Counted from the stretch's first letter, positions 45,722 to 55,366 are shown. The stretch is 64,000 bases of DNA from Allocatelliglobosispora scoriae (GCF_014204945.1 NZ_JACHMN010000002.1:2317001-2381000), one strand, 5' to 3'. Notes: generated by a model not told the origin, from the letters alone. Made by a program: numbers and translations.

Positions 45722-46400
45722 AGGTCAGCCCGCCCGGCTTGCGGCGGTAGAGCACTACCCCGCCGAGCAGCGCCACCAGCGCGGTCACGCCGATGACGAT
45801 GATCCATACGTTCGCCGTGCTGATCGCCGCACCGGCCGCCTGCTTCGGGTCGCCCGAGGCCGCGGGCGCCACCGGCACCTCGGGCAGGGCCGCGGCGCCG
45901 TCGTCGGTCGCGGTCGGGTCCGGCGTCGGCGGCAGCGAGGGCCGCACACCCAGGAAGGTGTACGCCGTGGGCGACCCGAACCGCACCCTCCCGCTGAAGT
46001 CGCCGAGGCTCGTGCCCGGCAGCAGCCGTTGCACACAGCTGACCCGGAGTTCGTACTCCCCCGTCAGGCGTACGGGTGGGTTCTGGCGGCCCGCGAAGGA
46101 CTGGAAGGTGTCGAGCAGCGGCACGATGAGCCCGCCGGACGAGGTCTTCGAATACTGCGTGATCGGGCTGTTGATCTGCACGGTCTGCCCTGCCGCCGGG
46201 AAGCCCTTCCCGAACATCCGGGTGATGATGTTGGTGCCGCCGGGGCAGGGTCCCGAGGTCACCACGTTGTTGCGGCTGGTGTCGACGCCGTCGAAGGGGT
46301 CGACGTAGAGGGAGCCGACCGTCGCGGCGGAGGCGGGGCTCGGCAGGGTGATCACGAGTACCGCGGCGGCGAACAGCACCCGCAGAATCGTCCTGGTCAT
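45714..46400 (-). CDS. Secreted, C-terminally anchored protein sharing a domain with the WxL protein
   Basis: 228 aa. Signal peptide MTRTILRVLFAAAVLVITLPSPASA. Residues about 30-140 align with the N-terminal domain of the WxL/Ig protein at 47524: both have CPxGTNIIxR, NSPIxxYS, GGLxVPLxDTF and LxPGTSLGDFxG. A Pro/Asp-rich linker follows, then a membrane helix (VWIIVIGVTALVALLGGVVLY) and RRKPGG tail. The ATG at 46400 overlaps the DUF916 stop (ATGA). It presumably displays the shared domain on the cell surface, anchored in the membrane. Confidence 0.75.
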   Translation of the reverse strand: MTRTILRVLFAAAVLVITLPSPASAATVGSLYVDPFDGVDTSRNNVVTSGPCPGGTNIITRMFGKGFPAAGQTVQINSPITQYSKTSSGGLIVPLLDTFQSFAGRQNPPVRLTGEYELRVSCVQRLLPGTSLGDFSGRVRFGSPTAYTFLGVRPSLPPTPDPTATDDGAAALPEVPVAPAASGDPKQAAGAAISTANVWIIVIGVTALVALLGGVVLYRRKPGGLTFD

Positions 46401-47443
46401 GCGGTGCGCTCCTTCAGCTTCGTGACACGGCGGTTGCCCCGGCGCACGACGATGGTGACGCCGAGCGCGATGAGCAGCGCGAGGATCAGTGCGAGCAGGG
46501 TCCACGGGATCGCCCAGAAGGTCGCCTTGGCGCTCACCGGGAAGAGCTTGGGGTCCTTGTCGCCGGGCATCGCCACCGGATCGACGGTGATCGTCGCGCT
46601 CGTCCGCAGGGCCGGGAGGATGCCCTTGACCGGCACGACCACGTCGTAGGAGTTGCCCGGCAGCAGCTCGGGCAGCGGCTTGTCGCCGGGGCGCAGCGAG
46701 GTGCCGAAGAGGTTGCCGAGGCGGACGGCCTGCTTGCCCGCGAGGCGGACGTTGCCGACGTTGCGGACCGTATACCGGATCGTCAGGCCGCCCCGGCCGA
46801 ACGGGTTGAGCGTGCCGAGGTAGTCCATCGAGACGTTCTCCAGCTTGAGCTCCGGCTTCAGCTCGCCCGCGACCCGCAGGTAGACGCGGATGCCGGTGCG
46901 CTGGTCGACCGTGATCACGTTGCCGGAGGCGTCCTTGACCTGGGTGGAGACCGAGGCGACGATGCCGCCGACGTGGTCGCCGGGCGTGACGATCGTCGGC
47001 ACCGCGAGCGAGAAGGGCACGATCGCCGTGCCGCGCGCGGGAACCGTGATCTCGTTGCGGGCCAGCTTGATCCAGGAACCGGCGTCCTTCGGCGTCTCCG
47101 AGCGCGCCAGCAGGTCGAAACCGCCGGTCGCGGTGTTGAAGGCGTCCGAGGCGTAGAGCTTGAACGCGACCGGCTTCTCGCTGTAGTTGAGCACCGCGAC
47201 GAAATCGGCGACACCGGCACCGGGCGTCGCGCTGTAAGCCAGGTAGGGGCGCTGATCCGGCTTCTTCGCCGTCGCGGCCTGCACACCGAAGGTCAGCTTG
47301 TCGTCGGCGAGGGCGGACCCCGCGAGCGTGCCGGCGGCGTACCCCCCGATGGTTGTGGCGGGCGCGCCCAGCGCGGGCGCTGCGGGAGTCAACGCGGTGA
47401 GCAGGCAGAGGGCCGCGGCCGCGCGGAGGATCGTGCGTGTCAT
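46397..47443 (-). CDS. DUF916-type WxL-interacting protein
   Basis: 348 aa. Signal peptide (ILRAAAALCLLTALTPAAPALGAP). The central part KLTFGVQAATAKKPDQRPYLAYSATPGAGVADFVAVLNYS, GSWIKLARNEITVPARGTAIVPFSLAVP and GDHVGGIVAS corresponds to the DUF916 peptidoglycan-binding domain of WxL-interacting proteins. A second Ig-like region follows (GRGGLTIRYTVRNVGNVRL...), then a single membrane helix and an RRGNRRVTKLKERTA tail. In Firmicutes such proteins hold WxL proteins to the wall; the same partnership with the adjacent WxL-like protein is inferred. Confidence 0.8.
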   Translation of the reverse strand: MTRTILRAAAALCLLTALTPAAPALGAPATTIGGYAAGTLAGSALADDKLTFGVQAATAKKPDQRPYLAYSATPGAGVADFVAVLNYSEKPVAFKLYASDAFNTATGGFDLLARSETPKDAGSWIKLARNEITVPARGTAIVPFSLAVPTIVTPGDHVGGIVASVSTQVKDASGNVITVDQRTGIRVYLRVAGELKPELKLENVSMDYLGTLNPFGRGGLTIRYTVRNVGNVRLAGKQAVRLGNLFGTSLRPGDKPLPELLPGNSYDVVVPVKGILPALRTSATITVDPVAMPGDKDPKLFPVSAKATFWAIPWTLLALILALLIALGVTIVVRRGNRRVTKLKERTA

Positions 47444-47523
47444 GGGACTGCCGTTTCCGAGTCGTGGGATGAGAGGAGGTGGTGGAGCGGCCTGGCCTGC
47501 CGCCCCACCACCGGTGTGCTCGG

Positions 47524-49068
47524 CTAGATGACGGTGAGCGTCAGCGTCGCCGTGTAGGTGCCGGGCAGCGTCGAGGTCGGGGCGTTGAGCGCCAGCGACG
47601 CACCGAGGTGCGCCGTGCCCAGGCCGAGGCCGACGGCGAGGGTCCGAGAGACCTTGAGGCCCTCGGTGGAGGCGGCGCCGGGGGCGACACCGTGAGCGGC
47701 GGCGACCGTGGCACCGGGCGTCACCGTCTGAGCTGTGGCCTTGTCGATCAGGGTCGGACCCCAGCCCAGGTTGGCTCCGTTGATCGTGTTGGAGCCGCTG
47801 GAGAGGAAGTCCGTGACCTGGCCCGAGACGTTCCAGCCGAAGTTGCCCGCGCGGGTGTCCGTGATGGTTACCGGCTTGAGCTGGCCCGAGGTCACGAGCA
47901 GGTCACCCGCGGTGTTGAGCGTCGGCGACGCGAGCACCACGGAGCTGTCGGCCACGCTGATCACCAGGGCACCGGCTTCGACCGTCGTGGTGATGGTCTC
48001 CGAGGCCGTGGCCCCGGTGAAGGCGGTGATGGTGTAGTCGATCGCGGCCGACGTCGACGCCGTGAACGACGCCGGGTTGGCCGGGGTGAATGCCGCCACC
48101 AGCGAGTGCGAACCCAGCGCCAGCGTGCTGACGGTGAGGGTCGCGGTGCCGCCGGAGACGGCGACGGTGCCGAGCGCGGTCGCGCCGTCCAGGAACTGCA
48201 CGGAGCCGGCCGCGGTCGGGGAGACCGTCACGGTGAGGGCCACGTTGCCGTACTGCTGGGAGGAGCTGGCCGGGCTGACCGCCAGAGCGGTCGTGGTCGG
48301 GGTGGCCGGACCGTTGACGACGAAGGTCTTGGGAGCCGAGGTCGAAGCCTCGAAGTTCCCGGTTCCCGTGAAGACCGCCGTCAGCGAGTGGCTGCCCGCC
48401 GTGAGCGCCGAGGTGGAGATCGACGCGGTGCCACCCGAAACCGGGCTGGTGCCCAGCGAGGCGGCGCCGTCGAAGAACTGCACCGAACCCGTCGCGGCGG
48501 CCGGAGCGACCGTCGCGGTGAGGGTCACGGACGTGCCGACGCTGACCGGACCGGCGGGCGTGGTGGCCAGCGTGGTCGTGGTCGGCGTGGTGGTCGGGTC
48601 GGTCGACTGGTAAGCGGTGTTGGAGGTGAACCACACCGAACCGACGAAGTCGCCCAGGCTCGTGCCCGGGGCCAGCGGCGCGATGCAGCTGATCACGATG
48701 TCGTACTTGCCGGCGAAGACGACCGGGGGGCTCTGCAGGTTGCCAAAGGCCCGGAACGTGTCAGCCAGCGGTACGACCAGCCCACCGGCGGCGTTCACCG
48801 AGTAGCTGGAGATCGGGGAGTTGTTGCGGACGGTCTGGGCGGTGGTGAACCCAGCGCCGGTGATCCGTCCGATGATGTTGGTCCCGGCCGGGCATGCGGC
48901 CGAGGTGTTCACCGTCGCCGGCGTGTTGTCGGTGCCCGTCGCCGGAGTCACCGTCAGGGTGCCGACCACGGCCGCACTCGCCGGAGCGGCGCTGAGGAGC
49001 AGGGAGCCGGTCATGGCCATCCCTGCTACGACAGCGACCCCGAGGGAACGCTTGAACGTCGAGAACAT
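47524..49068 (-). CDS. Secreted WxL-like surface protein with two Ig-like repeats
   Basis: 514 aa. Signal peptide ending AAPASAA (about residue 33). Domain 1 (about 35-150) is shared with the anchored protein at 45714. Two Ig-like (Big_3-type) repeats follow, each with ATVAPAAATGSVQFFDGAASLGT-like strands. The last 170 residues resemble a WxL domain: TVEAGALVISVADSSVVL, TDTRAGNFGWNVSG, LGWGPTLI, and the terminal YTATLTLTVI that matches the YxxxLTLT motif. No sorting signal, so wall attachment would be non-covalent through the WxL domain. Its AAGGAG overlaps the stop of the previous gene. Confidence 0.78.
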   Translation of the reverse strand: MFSTFKRSLGVAVVAGMAMTGSLLLSAAPASAAVVGTLTVTPATGTDNTPATVNTSAACPAGTNIIGRITGAGFTTAQTVRNNSPISSYSVNAAGGLVVPLADTFRAFGNLQSPPVVFAGKYDIVISCIAPLAPGTSLGDFVGSVWFTSNTAYQSTDPTTTPTTTTLATTPAGPVSVGTSVTLTATVAPAAATGSVQFFDGAASLGTSPVSGGTASISTSALTAGSHSLTAVFTGTGNFEASTSAPKTFVVNGPATPTTTALAVSPASSSQQYGNVALTVTVSPTAAGSVQFLDGATALGTVAVSGGTATLTVSTLALGSHSLVAAFTPANPASFTASTSAAIDYTITAFTGATASETITTTVEAGALVISVADSSVVLASPTLNTAGDLLVTSGQLKPVTITDTRAGNFGWNVSGQVTDFLSSGSNTINGANLGWGPTLIDKATAQTVTPGATVAAAHGVAPGAASTEGLKVSRTLAVGLGLGTAHLGASLALNAPTSTLPGTYTATLTLTVI

Positions 49069-49077
49069 GAGCGCTCC

Positions 49078-50112
49078 TTAGGAGTGTGCGGACGTGTCGC
49101 CGCAGTTGGGGTTCGGCGCGAAGCCGTACTGCTGGATGATCGCGGACTGCTGGCAGATGAGAGATCCAGAGCCCACGAAGACCGTCGAGTAGGGCGCGTT
49201 GCCGATCTGCGACGTCGGGATGACGTTGTAGACGTTGCGGGTGAGCGGCACCGAGGTGTTCATGGTCAGCGGCGTGATGCCGTTGATGACACCGAGGACC
49301 GCGCGACCGCGGATGTCGGTCAGGGTTCCGGACGCCTGCGCGACGTACTGCGCGATGGAGAACGGGACGAGCGACGAACCGGTGAGAACCCGGCCGTCGT
49401 GCTCCTGGATCGGCTGGCCGCTCAGCGTCCCGTTCACGATGCACGGGTAGACGCCGCTGTTGACCTGGGCATCGGTGATGCCGATGATCCCCAGCCAGAA
49501 CGACCGGGTGCCCGAACCAGCCTGGGGCAGAACCGGGGTGATGCCGCCGATCTCGCACTTGTAGATCGACTTCAGCTCGTCGAGCGTCAGGTTGCGCGGG
49601 ATGGCGCTGTCGCCGGTGATGGCGAAGGTGACAGCGTCGACCGCGAACGGAACGTAGGTGATGCTCGGCGTGCTGGCGGTGAGGGTCAGGCTGGACGACC
49701 GTGCGTACTGCAGGCAGCCGTTGCCCGCCCCACCGTTGGCCTGCAGGGACGTGAGCAGGGCGGTCCGCCCGGCACCCGACCCGTTGGGGCGGTTGATGGT
49801 GCAGCCCGGCGTGGTGGCCGGGTCCTTCGTGGTGACCTGCGCGGAACCGTTGGCGTCGTAAGACCCGAGGACCTTGGTGCCACCGATGGTGACGTTGTTG
49901 GCGATCGCGTTCATGACGCCTTCGGTGGTGTCGGATCCGACACCCGCGAGCTGGCGGTACTGTGGCGCACCCGACGGGTCCGCCGAAGCGGGAGCTGCCG
50001 CGAGGATCGCGACGAGGCTCACGCCGAGCGCCATGATGACGCGCGCCCGCTTGGTAGCCCGTAGGTCTCGACGGAGGGCTTCAGGCCAGCGTTCGGTGGT
50101 GTGGACGTTCAC
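49078..50112 (-). CDS. Secreted phosphate-binding-protein-like protein
   Basis: 344 aa. A long basic N-region (ERWPEALRRDLRATKRARV) precedes the hydrophobic core of a signal peptide (IMALGVSLVAILAAAPASA). The mature protein has a PstS-like fold: GVGSDTTEGVMNAIANN in place of the GAGS loop, YVPFAVDAVTFAITGDS, LTLDELKSIYKCEIGG, and AGSGTRSFWLGIIG corresponding to the SGT ligand loop. Several Cys pairs suggest disulfides. No lipobox or membrane anchor. Ligand unconfirmed. GTG at 50112 with GGAGGG upstream; a 97-base gap before it may hold a second promoter. Confidence 0.78.
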   Translation of the reverse strand: MNVHTTERWPEALRRDLRATKRARVIMALGVSLVAILAAAPASADPSGAPQYRQLAGVGSDTTEGVMNAIANNVTIGGTKVLGSYDANGSAQVTTKDPATTPGCTINRPNGSGAGRTALLTSLQANGGAGNGCLQYARSSSLTLTASTPSITYVPFAVDAVTFAITGDSAIPRNLTLDELKSIYKCEIGGITPVLPQAGSGTRSFWLGIIGITDAQVNSGVYPCIVNGTLSGQPIQEHDGRVLTGSSLVPFSIAQYVAQASGTLTDIRGRAVLGVINGITPLTMNTSVPLTRNVYNVIPTSQIGNAPYSTVFVGSGSLICQQSAIIQQYGFAPNPNCGDTSAHS

Positions 50113-50209
50113 GGTGTTGTACCCTCCACGTTGGTTGGGTGACATACATCCGGGACGGTCATCCCGGATCTGACCACCGAAGACGTGCCAGTCGACGGTG
50201 GGCCTTGCT

Positions 50210-52558
50210 TCACTGCTCTCCCCTCCCCGATTGCCGGAGGAGAATCGGCCCGGCACATGCCGCCAGGCCCCCGAGGACGAGCAACCACAGGACGATGCTT
50301 CTGATCGAGCCGACAGGCTCGTCGGGCGTCGTCTGTGCGACCACCACGGACTCGGTGCTCAGGTTCGGGCTCGGCAGCGCGAAGGGCGGGGAGAACCCCG
50401 GCGTCGCGGACTGGTTGCCCGATGTGTTGCCGTTGTTGCCGTTGCCGCCGTTCGGTCCCGGACTCGCCGACGGTCCCCCGGCCAGCGCCGACGCCACCGC
50501 CCTCGTCCTGGCCCGCAACGCCTCCGGCAGCGGCGCGTAACCGAGCGGAAGCTGCCCGATCGAGAAGCCCGGCGTCTGCCCGGCCCCCGCCGCGAAGCGC
50601 AGGAAGGTCGCGTAGTCGCGCTTCTGCTTCGCGGTCAGCGCCGCGGGCGCGGTCGCCGCATAGGTCACGGTTGTCAGGGGGTACGCCGCCGCGACGCGCC
50701 TGGGCGGATCGGGCTCCAGCACCCCGCCGACGGGGTTCGTCCGCATCGCCTCGACCCCGGCCAGGAGTGCCGCCGTCGTCGGTCCGACGAACTGGCCGGC
50801 CGCGTTGCGCAGCTTCGCCGTCGGCATGCCGTAGCGGGTCGCCGTCGCGGCGTCCATCAGCGCCATGAGCTGCCGGGAGCCGCTGGGCTGCGTCGGGTTC
50901 TTACGCCACACCGGCGGGAACGCCTCGGTGTCGGACTGCGCGTGGCCCAGCGGTTCACCACGGCTCGCCGCCCTGGCCGCATCGTGCATGTCGTCGGCGT
51001 AGGGGTAGGCGTCGAGTGTGCACAGTGGAGAGAGCCGCTCGTCGAGGATCACGCAGGCCAGGTCGGCCTTGGGGTAGTCGTCGACCGGCGGCGTGGGGAT
51101 GACGAAGTTGGAGTTGATCCGCATCCCCCACTCGTCCGGGTGCCCGGTGAGGAAGGCGCTCGCCTCCTCGTCGGCCATGAGCCAGGCCCAGAGCTGCCCG
51201 TTGGCGTCGGAGAGCCCGATCGGCAGCACGATGTCGGCGATACCCGGCAGGGACAGGTTGGCGAAGGTCGGGTTGAGCGCCTTGAAGTCGGGGTCCCGCG
51301 TCATGTCCGACGGGTTGTTCGCCACCTGGGTCGCGCGCGGGTCGACCACGGCCTGCCGGTAGGACTGGGTGATCAGCTTCGCCACCAGGCGCGGCGTCAG
51401 GTTCAGCTCGTTGATCCGCTGGCCGTTGCGCGCCTTCACCTCCGGCGGCGCGTCGCCCCGGGACTGGCTGTCGATGTTGAAAGCGATCGTCAACCCGGTG
51501 AGCGCGATCGGCGCGTAGACGGGCGGCCGGGCGCTCGGCACGTCGGCGGTCGGCAGCGGACGGGTGAGGAAGACGAGCCCGGGGTCGGCGGTGACGAGCC
51601 GGGCCCGGGCGATGTCGTCCGAGGTCTGCGAGTAACCGAAGATCGCGCCACCGGCCTGCTGGCACAGGGAGGGCTGCCAGCGGCTGACCGCCTCGGCCGC
51701 GATCTCCTGCCCCATCACCGGGCGCTCGGCGGCGCCGAGCGGGCAGACCAGACCCAGCGGCAGGAAGGTGAGCGGCACGACGATCCGGTTGTTCCAGTTG
51801 GTCTGTGACAGCGGCGACGACTCCTGCCGGCTCGTGTTGGAGCCGGAACGCGCCGAGCCGTCGACCTCCGTGCGACCGCGCGGCACGATGACGAGCCAGC
51901 ACGGGCGGCCGACCGTCTTGCCGCCGCGCACCACCGCCTCGCCGCAGCCCAGGCCCGGTGCCTCGCGGCCGGTCTGCATCTCGAAGAACTCCTGGCCGGT
52001 GCCGTCGGCCCGGGTCAGTCCGAAGGGCGCCTCGTTGGTCGTGTTGCCGTCGAAGAGGTCGTTGGACTGCCGGTCACCGGCGACGACCTTGCCCGTCACG
52101 GACCGGAACGGCACATACTCGGCGGTGATCGTCTCGGCCGGGTCGACGAGGCCGCGGCCATAGCGGACCTGCCGCGACGCCACCCAGGGACCGCCCCGGC
52201 CGTCGCCGGCGAGCCCGCCGAACTGGCACTGCTCCCGCGTCGGCCCGCTCGGGGCGTCGCCCCAGCACTGCATGATCTGGATGAAGTCGACGCCGAAGAG
52301 GCCGCTGCCGGGTGCGGTGGTCGCCGCGCCGCTCCACGAGACGGCGACCACCTGGTTCGTGAGGTTCTTCGTCTGGGCCACGGTGATCGAGAGGTCCGCG
52401 GCGGCACCTCGGCCGCGCACGACCAGCGGGGACGGGCCGCCATCGGCGGGCACCGGATCCGTCGGAGGCGGGATCGCGCCGACGGCGGCGGCTGTGGGCA
52501 GGGCCAGCACGAGCATGGATACCGCCACGGCAAGCAGGCTGTTACGACGCTTCGACAT
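50210..52558 (-). CDS. Large anchored surface protein with binding-protein-like core
   Basis: 782 aa. Signal peptide (SLLAVAVSMLVLALPTAAAVGA), N-terminal Ig-like region (LSITVAQTKNLTNQVVAVSWSG), a long middle with binding-protein features (LVFLTRPLPTADV, VYAPIALTGLTIAFNID, NLTPRLVAKLITQSYRQAV), a Gly/Asn/Pro-rich linker and a single C-terminal helix (GSIRSIVLWLLVLGGLAACAGPILL). It appears to be a substrate-capturing domain displayed outside on a membrane anchor. No close family recognised. Starts one base after the pstS stop, so it belongs to the transporter operon. Confidence 0.72.
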   Translation of the reverse strand: MSKRRNSLLAVAVSMLVLALPTAAAVGAIPPPTDPVPADGGPSPLVVRGRGAAADLSITVAQTKNLTNQVVAVSWSGAATTAPGSGLFGVDFIQIMQCWGDAPSGPTREQCQFGGLAGDGRGGPWVASRQVRYGRGLVDPAETITAEYVPFRSVTGKVVAGDRQSNDLFDGNTTNEAPFGLTRADGTGQEFFEMQTGREAPGLGCGEAVVRGGKTVGRPCWLVIVPRGRTEVDGSARSGSNTSRQESSPLSQTNWNNRIVVPLTFLPLGLVCPLGAAERPVMGQEIAAEAVSRWQPSLCQQAGGAIFGYSQTSDDIARARLVTADPGLVFLTRPLPTADVPSARPPVYAPIALTGLTIAFNIDSQSRGDAPPEVKARNGQRINELNLTPRLVAKLITQSYRQAVVDPRATQVANNPSDMTRDPDFKALNPTFANLSLPGIADIVLPIGLSDANGQLWAWLMADEEASAFLTGHPDEWGMRINSNFVIPTPPVDDYPKADLACVILDERLSPLCTLDAYPYADDMHDAARAASRGEPLGHAQSDTEAFPPVWRKNPTQPSGSRQLMALMDAATATRYGMPTAKLRNAAGQFVGPTTAALLAGVEAMRTNPVGGVLEPDPPRRVAAAYPLTTVTYAATAPAALTAKQKRDYATFLRFAAGAGQTPGFSIGQLPLGYAPLPEALRARTRAVASALAGGPSASPGPNGGNGNNGNTSGNQSATPGFSPPFALPSPNLSTESVVVAQTTPDEPVGSIRSIVLWLLVLGGLAACAGPILLRQSGRGEQ

Positions 52559-52559
52559 G

Positions 52560-54140
52560 TCAGAACCGCCGATCCGTGTTGTTGCGGTTGGCGAGGGCGC
52601 GGCCGATCAGCGGCGGGCCGAGGATGATCCCGAGCAGCAGGAAGACCGCGACGAGCATCAGCGTGTTCGTCTCGTCCCAGCCCGTCTCGGCGGGCAGCGC
52701 GACGGGTACGCCGAGGACCTCACCGTCGCCGCCGCCGTTGTCACCGCCGACGGGCAGACCCGTGTCGGGGTCGATCTGCGGTGCGCCGGTCGTCGTTCCG
52801 GGGACCGGCGAGGCGGTGCCGGTCGGTGCCGTGGAGGCGGTCGGGTTCGCCGTACCAGTGGGGACGGGCTGCTGGGGGACGGTGCCACCCGTACCCGTCG
52901 CGCATTGGCTTGATCCGACCTTGTCGCACGCGGCCGGTTGCGGCGTGTCCCGCGCGAGCACGTTGGTGCCGTCGGAGGAGAAGGTCGGGTTGTTGCACTT
53001 GGAGATGTCGATGGTCTTGGTGCTCGTGCCGGGGATGCGCGCGACCTGGGTGAGACCCGCCTGGACCAGGTTCTTCGGCAGCGGCGAGTAGCCGATGACC
53101 GAGACGTTGCGCTGCCCCTCGCAGAGGAAGTAGTAGGCGAAGTCGCGCAGCGTCTGACCCTTCGCCGTGTTGAAGGAGCCCTCGACCGCCCTCGGTACGA
53201 TCATGTAGCTGTAGCTGGACAGCGGGTAGGCGCGGGCGTCGTTGCTGCGGTAGACGCCCTCCAGCCGCTGCGTCAGGTCGGTCGAGTCGATCGTCGCCCC
53301 GAGCAGCCCGACGGCGACGTTGCGGGCCGTCGGCTCGATGAAGTAGTCGCTCTTGTTGCGCAGCTTGACGACCGGGAAGCGGCTCTCCACGGCGTAGGAG
53401 TACTCGACATAGGTGATCGCGCCCTCGCTCTGCGCCTGCTTCACATAGGACGCGACACCGATCGAGCCGGAGGACGCGACGAAGGCGCCCTGCGGGGTCG
53501 GCAGCGGGTAGTAGGAGGTCAGCCCGCACGGCACCGACCGGCCCACCTGGCCGCAGTAGTCGTTCCAGAGGGAGCCGTATTCGCTGCTCATCCACTTGGT
53601 GAACTGCGCGGTCGTGCCCGAGCCGTCGGAGCGGACCACCGGCACGATCTTCTTGGCGGGCAGCGTCAGGTTGGGGTTGTCGGCCGCGATCGCCGGGTCG
53701 TCCCACTTCGTGATCTTGCCAGTGAAGATCTTCACGACGACGTCGCCGGACAGGCGCAGGTTCGTCACCCGCTTCGTGCCGATCTTCAGGTTGTACATGA
53801 ACGCGGTGCCGCCGGCGACGATCGGCATGTACGCGTACTGGCGGGCCGGCGGCGGGTCCTGCACGTTGCGGTCGGCGAGGCCGTAGGGGATCTCCGAGAC
53901 CGCGAAGTCGACGGTGCCGTTGCGGAACTGGGAGCGCCCGTCCGAGGAGCCGGTCGGCGCGTAGCTGATCGTCATGCCGTACTGGCGGACGTTGGTGCGC
54001 CACTGGTCCAGCGCGTTGAAGCTCCACGTCGAGCCGGCACCGCTGATCGCCACGTAGGCCGCCGCGTGCGCGGGGACCGGCAGCCCGGCGACGAGGAAGA
54101 GCACGGCCACCAGCGCGGCGACCCTTCTCAGGATGAACAT
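52560..54140 (-). CDS. pstS: Phosphate-binding protein PstS, membrane-anchored at the C-terminus
   Basis: 526 aa, much longer than usual PstS (about 350-370). Signal peptide MFILRRVAALVAVLFLVAGLPVPAHA; ligand loops AISGAGSTWSFNA near the mature start and VRSDGSGTTAQFTKW; GKITKWDDPAIAADNPN is classic PstS. After residue about 400 come a Pro/Thr linker and a membrane helix (TLMLVAVFLLLGIILGPPLIG). It is therefore anchored by its C-terminus instead of by a lipid. ATG at 54140 overlaps the pstA stop by one base (TGATG), with AAGGAG upstream. Confidence 0.88.
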   Translation of the reverse strand: MFILRRVAALVAVLFLVAGLPVPAHAAAYVAISGAGSTWSFNALDQWRTNVRQYGMTISYAPTGSSDGRSQFRNGTVDFAVSEIPYGLADRNVQDPPPARQYAYMPIVAGGTAFMYNLKIGTKRVTNLRLSGDVVVKIFTGKITKWDDPAIAADNPNLTLPAKKIVPVVRSDGSGTTAQFTKWMSSEYGSLWNDYCGQVGRSVPCGLTSYYPLPTPQGAFVASSGSIGVASYVKQAQSEGAITYVEYSYAVESRFPVVKLRNKSDYFIEPTARNVAVGLLGATIDSTDLTQRLEGVYRSNDARAYPLSSYSYMIVPRAVEGSFNTAKGQTLRDFAYYFLCEGQRNVSVIGYSPLPKNLVQAGLTQVARIPGTSTKTIDISKCNNPTFSSDGTNVLARDTPQPAACDKVGSSQCATGTGGTVPQQPVPTGTANPTASTAPTGTASPVPGTTTGAPQIDPDTGLPVGGDNGGGDGEVLGVPVALPAETGWDETNTLMLVAVFLLLGIILGPPLIGRALANRNNTDRRF

Positions 54141-55366
54141 CAGACGTGCTCCTTGATCTCGGCTGCCGGCTCGGCCCGTGCGGCGTCGCTGTCGGTGTGA
54201 GCGGCCGGCGCGGCTCCGGTGCGGTCGGCGCGGTCGGCGCGGTCGGCGAAACGCTCGGCGTCGCGCAGGGATCGCAGCACCCGGCGGTGCTCCTGGCGGC
54301 GGGTGAGCTGACCCGGTGCCCGGCCGCCGAGCATGCGGGCGACGACGAAGAGCACCAGCACCACGACCATCAGCAGCGCCGCGGCACCGAAGGCCCGCGC
54401 GTGCATCACTTCCTGCGGAAACTTGATGTAGTTGAACGTCGCCAGCGGCAGCGAGGTCATCGGCTGGTCCAGCGGGTTGAGGTTGAGGCTGGACGCGAAG
54501 CCCGCCGTCAGCAGCACCGGTGAGGTCTCGCCCACCCCGCGTGCCGTACCGAGGATGATCGCGGTCGTGAGCCCCGAGCGCGCCGTCGGCAGCGTCACGT
54601 GCCACACCGTGCGCCACTGCCCCGACCCCAGCGCGTAAGACGCCTCCTTCAACGTCCCCGGCACCAGCCGCAGCACCACGTCCGAGGCGCGGATGATGAT
54701 CGGCAGCATCATCAGGCCGATCGCGAGCGCCGCGGCGAGACCAGATTTCGGGATGCCGAGGCCGATGATGAGGGTGGCGTAGATGAACAGGCCCGCCACG
54801 ATCGACGGCAGTGCGGTCATCGCCTCGACGATGGTGCGGACGAACCGGCTGAACCGGCCCGGGATCTCGTTGAGGAAGACCGCGCAGAGCAGGCCCAGCG
54901 GCACGGTGATCGCGAGCGCGATGCCGGCCTGGATCAGCGTGCCCGCCACCGCGTGCAGCATGCCGCCCTCGTCGAGGCCCTGCTCGGAGGAGGCCCGGCT
55001 CATGTCCTCGGTGAAGAAGTTGAGGTGCGCCAGGGCGTGCCAGCCGTTGATGAAGGTGTATACGACCACGAAGCCCAGCGCCAGCAGCACCGTCGCGGCG
55101 AGCCCGTGCACCGCCACCGAGGCGATCCGGTCCCGGACGGCCGGGCCGCGCTCGTCGAAGAAGACGAGCGTGGCGTAGAAGCCGAGGAAGATCACCCAGG
55201 CGATCACGACGAACCCGACCACCCCGGTGAAGGGCGCGAACTCGGTGTAGATCAGCCAGCTCAGGCTCAGCGCACCCGTGATCGCGCCGAGCAGCGCCCA
55301 GATGTCGGACGAGCGCAGGGTGGTGGTGTTGCGGCGTACCTCGGGGACGGCGTGCTGCTGCGACAT
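54140..55366 (-). CDS. pstA: Phosphate ABC transporter permease PstA
   Basis: 408 aa with about six to seven helices. The inner-membrane permease signature is in the EAA region: EAMTALPSIVAGLFIYATLIIG and later LKEASYALGSGQWRTVWHVTLPTARSGLTTAIILGTARGVGETSPVLLTAG. Compared with usual PstA (about 290-300 aa) it has an extra two-helix N-terminus and a 60-residue charged C-terminal tail rich in Ala and Asp. Overlaps both pstC (upstream) and pstS (downstream) by one base. Confidence 0.93.
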   Translation of the reverse strand: MSQQHAVPEVRRNTTTLRSSDIWALLGAITGALSLSWLIYTEFAPFTGVVGFVVIAWVIFLGFYATLVFFDERGPAVRDRIASVAVHGLAATVLLALGFVVVYTFINGWHALAHLNFFTEDMSRASSEQGLDEGGMLHAVAGTLIQAGIALAITVPLGLLCAVFLNEIPGRFSRFVRTIVEAMTALPSIVAGLFIYATLIIGLGIPKSGLAAALAIGLMMLPIIIRASDVVLRLVPGTLKEASYALGSGQWRTVWHVTLPTARSGLTTAIILGTARGVGETSPVLLTAGFASSLNLNPLDQPMTSLPLATFNYIKFPQEVMHARAFGAAALLMVVVLVLFVVARMLGGRAPGQLTRRQEHRRVLRSLRDAERFADRADRADRTGAAPAAHTDSDAARAEPAAEIKEHV

